Positions 8,133 to 11,962 of a stretch of DNA of 11,962 bases are shown here, piece by piece. The notes under the pieces were generated by a model. That model was not told where the DNA came from and ran no database searches. It was given only the letters and a program-made list of their open reading frames with translations. The stretch's first letter is position 1; every line of letters begins with the position of its first letter. A program made the position numbers and the translations under genes. This stretch comes from Flavobacteriaceae bacterium (lineage in GTDB: Bacteria > Bacteroidota > Bacteroidia > Flavobacteriales > Flavobacteriaceae), in the NCBI GenBank assembly GCA_002713495.1, contig PATA01000002.1:148131-160092 (forward strand). Reading direction: 5' to 3'.

Positions 8133-9461
8133 ATGTTTAATAGTTTAAGTGAAAAATTAGAAAAAGCCTTTCAGATTTTAAAAGGTCATGGAAAGATTAC
8201 AGAGATTAATGTTGCAAAAACATTAAAAGAAGTTAGAAGAGCACTATTGACTGCTGATGTTAATTATAAAATTGCAAAAGAATTTACTGATAACGTAAAA
8301 ACTAAAGCTCTAGGTCAAAATGTGCTTACAAGCCTCAAGCCTGGACAGTTAATGATAAAAATTGTTAAGGATGAGCTTACAATGTTAATGGGCTCAAAAT
8401 CTTCAGAAATAGAAATTTCAAATAAATTATCTGTAATTTTAATTTGTGGACTCCAAGGTTCTGGAAAAACTACATTTTCTGTAAAACTTGGAAATTTTTT
8501 AAAATCAAAAAACTCTAAAAAACCTTTACTTGTTGCCTGTGATGTATATAGACCAGCAGCTATTGAACAATTAGAGATTTTAGCTAATCAGGTTGATATT
8601 CCAGTATATAAAAATTTAGATGAAAAAAGTCCAGTTATCATTGCAAAACAAGCTATTGATTTTGCAAAAAAAAATAAAAATGATTTAATAATAATTGATA
8701 CTGCAGGTAGGCTTGCTGTTGATGAGACAATGATGAAGGAGATTTCAAATATTCATTCAATTGTTAAACCTGACGAGACATTATTTGTAGTTGATTCTAT
8801 GACTGGTCAAGATGCTGTTAATACAGCTAAATCTTTTAATGATCTCTTAAATTTTGAAGGAGTTGTACTTACTAAATTAGACGGAGATACAAGAGGAGGT
8901 GCTGCTCTGTCTATTAAGTATGTTGTAGATAAGCCAATTAAGTTTATAGGAACTGGAGAAAAAATTGATGCAATTGATGTATTTCATCCTGATAGAATGG
9001 CAGATAGAATATTGGGAATGGGCGATGTTATTTCCTTAGTTGAAAGAGCACAAGATCAATTTGATTTGGACCAAGCAAGAAAAATAAATAAAAAAATTGC
9101 TAAAAATAAATTTGGCTTTGATGATTTTTTAAAACAAATAAAACAAGTTCAAAAAATGGGTAGTATGAAAGATCTTATTGGAATGATACCGGGAGCTAAT
9201 AAAATGATTGGAGATCAAGAAATAGATGACGATGCATTTAAATTCATTGAGGTCATAATTGGTTCTATGACTCCAAAGGAAAGATCTCAACCAGACATTT
9301 TAGATCAAAGTAGAAGAAAAAGAATAGCAAATGGATCTGGAAGAGATATTTCTGAAATAAATCAATTAATCAAACAATTCAATCAAATGAGTAAAATGAT
9401 GAAGATGATGCAAGGTGGAAAGGCTAACCATTTGATGCAAATGTTTCAAAATCAGAGATAG
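8133..9461 (+). CDS. ffh: Signal recognition particle protein Ffh (SRP54 homologue)
   Basis: Ffh is the GTPase of the bacterial signal recognition particle; with 4.5S RNA it binds signal sequences on nascent chains and docks with FtsY at the membrane. The 442-aa protein has the helical N domain (about 1-90), the G domain (about 98-295) with P-loop GLQGSGKTT (106-114), DVYRPAA (137-143), DTAGR (189-193) and TKLDGD (247-252), and the methionine-rich M domain (about 300-442). The RNA-binding helix-turn-helix appears as RRKRIANGSGR (394-404) and the C-terminus carries the signal-peptide-binding methionines (MSKMMKMMQGGK). Everything essential is intact. No 4.5S RNA gene is visible here. folD starts four bases after the stop, so the two are very likely co-transcribed, an arrangement I recall from other Flavobacteriia. 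Confidence 0.98.
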   Translation: MFNSLSEKLEKAFQILKGHGKITEINVAKTLKEVRRALLTADVNYKIAKEFTDNVKTKALGQNVLTSLKPGQLMIKIVKDELTMLMGSKSSEIEISNKLSVILICGLQGSGKTTFSVKLGNFLKSKNSKKPLLVACDVYRPAAIEQLEILANQVDIPVYKNLDEKSPVIIAKQAIDFAKKNKNDLIIIDTAGRLAVDETMMKEISNIHSIVKPDETLFVVDSMTGQDAVNTAKSFNDLLNFEGVVLTKLDGDTRGGAALSIKYVVDKPIKFIGTGEKIDAIDVFHPDRMADRILGMGDVISLVERAQDQFDLDQARKINKKIAKNKFGFDDFLKQIKQVQKMGSMKDLIGMIPGANKMIGDQEIDDDAFKFIEVIIGSMTPKERSQPDILDQSRRKRIANGSGRDISEINQLIKQFNQMSKMMKMMQGGKANHLMQMFQNQR

Positions 9462-9465
9462 TTAA

Positions 9466-10341
9466 ATGAAAATTTTAGATGGTAAAAAACTTTCAAATAC
9501 TCTAAAAGAGGAAATAAAGAAAGAGGTTTCTGAAAGATTAATTCAGAAAAAAAAACAACCTCATTTGGCTGCTGTTATAGTTGGTGATGATGGTGCAAGC
9601 TTAACCTATGTAGGAAGTAAAGTCAGATCTTGCAAGCAAGTGGGTTTTTTATCTACCCTAATACAATTAAAAAGTACCATATCAGAGAAAAAACTCCTAA
9701 ATCAGATTAACAAATTAAATAAAAATCCAGACATTGATGGATTTATTGTTCAATTACCATTACCCAAACATATAAGTGAGGAGAGAGTTCTGCTTTCAAT
9801 AGATCCAAAAAAGGATGTTGATGGGTTCCACCCAACAAATTTTGGTAGAATGGCTCTTGAATTACCATCTTTTATTCCAGCAACTCCATTTGGGATAATT
9901 GAAATGATAAAACGATATAATATAAAAACATCTGGAAAAAACTGCTTAGTTATTGGAAGAAGTAATATTGTTGGAAGACCAATTAGTATTCTTATGAGTC
10001 AAAAAAAATCATATGGAAATGCAACTGTAACAACAGCCCACAGTAAAACTAAGAATCTGATTAAATTGACACTTAATGCTGATATAATAATTTCAGCACT
10101 AGGAATACCTGAGTTTTTAAAAGCAAACATGGTTAAAAAAAATGTAGTCATCATAGATGTTGGAATTACGAGAGTAATTGACAATACTAATCCTAGAGGT
10201 TATACTATTAAGGGGGATGTGGACTTTACTAATGTCTTAAAAAAAGCAGGATTTATAACACCAGTTCCTGGTGGAGTTGGACCAATGACTATAGCTATGT
10301 TACTTAAAAATACACTTATAGCTTGCCAAAGAAAAGATTAG
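9466..10341 (+). CDS. folD: Bifunctional methylenetetrahydrofolate dehydrogenase / methenyltetrahydrofolate cyclohydrolase
   Basis: FolD converts 5,10-methylene-THF to 10-formyl-THF in two steps, feeding purine synthesis and Met-tRNA formylation. The 291-aa protein is the usual length. The N-terminal catalytic region has YVGSKVRSCKQVG with Tyr48 and Lys52 (equivalent to the catalytic Lys of E. coli FolD), DGFIVQLPLPKHI and KDVDGFHPTNFG. The nucleotide-binding Rossmann part has VIGRSNIVGRPIS, and the C-terminus the signature TPVPGGVGPMTIAMLLKNT. The segment often written PCTP in other bacteria reads PATP here; from memory, alanine at that site is common in this phylum. The last four bases overlap the last four bases of the opposing membrane-protein gene, and no clear terminator separates them. 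Confidence 0.97.
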   Translation: MKILDGKKLSNTLKEEIKKEVSERLIQKKKQPHLAAVIVGDDGASLTYVGSKVRSCKQVGFLSTLIQLKSTISEKKLLNQINKLNKNPDIDGFIVQLPLPKHISEERVLLSIDPKKDVDGFHPTNFGRMALELPSFIPATPFGIIEMIKRYNIKTSGKNCLVIGRSNIVGRPISILMSQKKSYGNATVTTAHSKTKNLIKLTLNADIIISALGIPEFLKANMVKKNVVIIDVGITRVIDNTNPRGYTIKGDVDFTNVLKKAGFITPVPGGVGPMTIAMLLKNTLIACQRKD

Positions 10342-11219
10342 ATATTTTTTTCAAATGCTTGGTAAATTTTTAAAATAATCAAGCCAAAAAGGACACTTGA
10401 CACAATTAATAAAATATTAGTTAAACCCTTAGATGCAAAGGATAGTCTAATTAAAATTGTACAAATAACAAATCCAGTATTCCTGATTAGTTGACTGTAT
10501 TTTTCTGTATATTGAAAAGACAGTAAAAGAATAAAAACATCTGCCAGAATAAGAATTGTAAAAAATTCGTTATAAAAAATTGAATTTATATCTGAAAACC
10601 CTGCTGAAATTATTTTTTCGTTTACTAGATATAATTCATAAATCCAATTACTCGCACTATGAATTGACATAATGATTAGTAATGGCAATAAGATAATACT
10701 AACACCTTTTTTTGTAGAAATAAATCTTTTTATATTATCAGTTATGGGTTTTGTAGGGTTTTTTTCTTTTATAAGATTAAAAAGGTAAATCAGAAAAAAC
10801 AAAATTATTATTCCAAATAGATCATAGATGAGTTGCATATTTGGGGGGCTTTCTAACCAATTAGTGTTCAAATTTATTTTGGGAATATCACTAAATATTT
10901 TTCTAATAACAATTAAAGAAATTATTTCAAACTGTTTTGAAATTGCAGTAGTAAATGATCTCGGTAGGTAAAAAATTAGAAGATATGTTTCATAAAATAA
11001 TATAATAGAAAAAGGAGTGTAAATTGCAGAAATAGGATCAATTAAAAGACTTCCTGAAAATTTAATATTTAATATATCATAATTGTTAACATAAATTAAA
11101 ATTAAATGAATTATAAAGCCTAATATTGAAGCCAATAAAATATAACGTTCAATTTTATTTCTAATTTTTGAAGAAAATATTTTATCAAAAGTTGTATCAA
11201 GAAAATTTAGCCAAACCAT
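10338..11219 (-). CDS. Polytopic membrane protein of unknown function, 293 aa
   Basis: I do not recognise a characterised family. Reading hydrophobicity by eye, about seven membrane-spanning segments can be placed: residues ~26-44, 66-85, 131-150, 172-189, 215-235, 248-262 and 267-286. The first ~25 residues are polar and amphipathic, without a cleavable signal peptide. Between segments 2 and 3 is a 45-residue stretch with a charged amphipathic part (ISKQFEIISLIVIRKIFSDI) and a polar loop (NLNTNWLESPPNM). Charged residues near membrane segments, such as FYETYLL in segment 2, might be functional, but no transporter, channel or enzyme motif is identifiable. It begins two bases after the stop of the VOC gene and is almost certainly translated from the same mRNA. 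Its 3' end overlaps folD tail-to-tail by four bases. Confidence 0.85.
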   Translation of the reverse strand: MVWLNFLDTTFDKIFSSKIRNKIERYILLASILGFIIHLILIYVNNYDILNIKFSGSLLIDPISAIYTPFSIILFYETYLLIFYLPRSFTTAISKQFEIISLIVIRKIFSDIPKINLNTNWLESPPNMQLIYDLFGIIILFFLIYLFNLIKEKNPTKPITDNIKRFISTKKGVSIILLPLLIIMSIHSASNWIYELYLVNEKIISAGFSDINSIFYNEFFTILILADVFILLLSFQYTEKYSQLIRNTGFVICTILIRLSFASKGLTNILLIVSSVLFGLIILKIYQAFEKNI

Positions 11220-11221
11220 AA

Positions 11222-11647
11222 TTATTTTTTAAAAAGTTGATCAATATTCTTAAAACTTTTGAACTCTAAAGCATTACCTGCAGGATCATAAAAAAATAAT
11301 GTTTTTTGTTCTCCTGGCATACCCTCAAACCTTAGATATGGAGGAATTATAAATTCAATTTCATTTTTAAGCTTTAGCTTATTTGAAAATATATCAAAAT
11401 CTTTCCAAGGAAGAACAACTCCAAAATGAGGAACAGGAACTGATTTACCATCAACCTGATTATGATGCATTTTTGGTTTATGATTTGGATCAGAGTGTAA
11501 CACTAACTGGTGCCCAAAAAAATTATAATCAGCCCAATGATCACTTTTTCGTCCTGGAGTGAATCCGAGTATATTTTCATAGAAATTTATTGCAGTTGAA
11601 AGGTTGTCCACTGGAATTGCGAGATGAAATGGAGAGATGTTTTTCAT
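11222..11647 (-). CDS. VOC (glyoxalase/extradiol dioxygenase-like) superfamily protein
   Basis: A 141-aa protein made of two beta-alpha-beta-beta-beta halves, the vicinal oxygen chelate fold, in which metal-dependent enzymes such as glyoxalases and extradiol dioxygenases are built. The first half starts FHLAIPVDNLSTAINFYENI (7-26) with GFTPGRKSDHWADYNFFGHQ following; the second starts PHFGVVLPWKDFDIFSNKL (73-91) and ends FFYDPAGNALEFKSF (118-132). Candidate metal ligands His8, His74 and Glu128 occupy the canonical His/His/Glu positions, so it is probably an active metalloprotein. The sequence closely resembles what I remember of the widespread group called predicted extradiol dioxygenase (COG3565), whose substrate is unknown; I cannot verify this. 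It is the first gene of a two-gene unit with the membrane protein and diverges from queE across 58 bases. Confidence 0.9.
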   Translation of the reverse strand: MKNISPFHLAIPVDNLSTAINFYENILGFTPGRKSDHWADYNFFGHQLVLHSDPNHKPKMHHNQVDGKSVPVPHFGVVLPWKDFDIFSNKLKLKNEIEFIIPPYLRFEGMPGEQKTLFFYDPAGNALEFKSFKNIDQLFKK

Positions 11648-11651
11648 ACTT

Positions 11652-11681
11652 TAAAGTTATATTTTTTTTTCATTTGGTCAA
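11652..11681 (-). promoter_or_regulatory. Possible promoter of the VOC / membrane-protein unit
   Basis: On the minus strand TAACTTTA (11659 down to 11652) matches seven of eight positions of TAnnTTTG, and TTG (11681-11679) lies 19 bases upstream, the favoured spacing. A run of nine A residues falls in the spacer. The ATG is only four bases after the -7-like box, implying a near-leaderless transcript. It overlaps the likely queE promoter on the other strand. Confidence 0.42.
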
Positions 11682-11700
11682 TTCTATTAGATTATCTTTG
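11673..11700 (+). promoter_or_regulatory. Possible promoter of queE
   Basis: TATCTTTG (11693-11700) is an exact TAnnTTTG -7 element, and TTTG (11673-11676) is an exact -33 element, but their spacing is 16 bases, slightly short of the usual 17-23. The queE ATG follows the -7 box by only five bases, so transcription would begin at or next to the start codon. Confidence 0.5.
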
Positions 11701-11705
11701 TTAAC

Positions 11706-11962
11706 ATGTCTAAAAACAATATCGAAAATAAAATTAGATTAGGCCTTATGCTTCCTTTAATGGAAGCATTTTATACTATACAAGGAGAGGGCTATCACAA
11801 AGGAAGTGCGGCTTATTTTATTAGAATTGGGGGTTGCGATGTAGGATGTCATTGGTGTGATGTAAAAGAGAGTTGGGATCCAAAATCTCATCCACCAACT
11901 GATGTTAAAAAAATTGTTACAGAGGCAAGTAGTTTTTCAGATACCATTGTTATTACAGGCGG
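11706..11962 (+). CDS. queE: 7-carboxy-7-deazaguanine synthase, 3'-truncated by window edge
   Basis: QueE is a radical-SAM enzyme that ring-contracts 6-carboxytetrahydropterin to 7-carboxy-7-deazaguanine on the pathway to preQ0 and queuosine in tRNA. The 85 complete codons visible contain LPLMEAFYTIQGEG (16-29), the substrate-side N-terminal motif, and the iron-sulfur cluster motif Cys44-x3-Cys48-x2-Cys51 (CDVGCHWCD) followed by KESWD, typical of the Bacteroidota form. The frame continues through the GGE-type region (ITGG) and runs off the window; about 120 further residues would be expected. ATG codons at residues 15 and 19 are alternatives, but homologues as I recall them have a comparable short N-terminal segment before LPLME, so the first ATG is preferred. 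It follows ffh-folD in the same direction but is separated from them by the inserted minus-strand unit. Confidence 0.95.
   Translation, partial: MSKNNIENKIRLGLMLPLMEAFYTIQGEGYHKGSAAYFIRIGGCDVGCHWCDVKESWDPKSHPPTDVKKIVTEASSFSDTIVITG

Noticed and set aside
10331..10352. GAAAA / TTTTC inverted repeat at the folD 3' end as a terminator
   Set aside because: Only five weak pairs with a 12-base loop; the T run is part of the stem and of the opposing gene's last codons.
1..11962. Search for tRNA genes, CRISPR arrays, transposons, integrases, phage genes or defence systems
   Set aside because: All gaps between genes are under 100 bases and none shows a cloverleaf, regularly spaced repeats or mobile-element ends; no protein in the window resembles a mobile or defence family.

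Overview
The window is a gene-dense, strongly AT-rich piece of a bacterial chromosome. It most likely comes from a Bacteroidota member, probably a marine Flavobacteriales-like organism with a compact genome. Four things point there: the gene order rpsD-rpoA-rplQ-carA-eno-gltA; the folD and queE genes lying close to ffh; flavobacterial-style protein features (a 330-aa RpoA, an L17 with a basic C-terminal tail, an ArgRS signature GKMKSREG, a QueE of the CDVGCHWCD type); and the absence of clear Shine-Dalgarno sequences combined with TAnnTTTG-like -7 promoter elements. No tRNA, rRNA, CRISPR array, insertion sequence or phage gene is visible, and no stretch of more than 300 bases lacks a gene.

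Layout. Bases 1-2028 are the 3' end of a ribosomal protein operon: rpsD (5' end cut off by the window), rpoA and rplQ, closed by a textbook intrinsic terminator at 2053-2083. Bases 2107-5788 hold carA, eno and gltA on the + strand (pyrimidine/arginine entry, glycolysis, TCA entry). A 139-aa conserved-looking protein of unknown function (5790-6209, - strand) converges on gltA with one base between the stop codons, and diverges from argS. The short argS upstream region carries a perfect 16-bp palindrome. Next come argS, ffh (with its own good promoter) and folD, four bases after ffh. On the - strand, converging on folD with a 4-base overlap, is a two-gene unit: a VOC-superfamily metalloenzyme followed two bases later by a 293-aa polytopic membrane protein of unknown function. 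The window ends inside queE, which diverges from the VOC gene.

Functionally this is mostly housekeeping: translation and transcription machinery (S4, RpoA, L17, ArgRS), co-translational membrane targeting (Ffh), central carbon and one-carbon metabolism (Eno, GltA, FolD), carbamoyl phosphate synthesis (CarA) and queuosine/7-deazaguanine synthesis (QueE). I see no convincing new multi-gene system. The parts that merit a second look are the two proteins of unknown function, the VOC/membrane-protein pair, the palindrome between the 139-aa gene and argS, and the repeated placement of -7-like motifs only about 4-16 bases before start codons, which suggests very short or absent 5' leaders.
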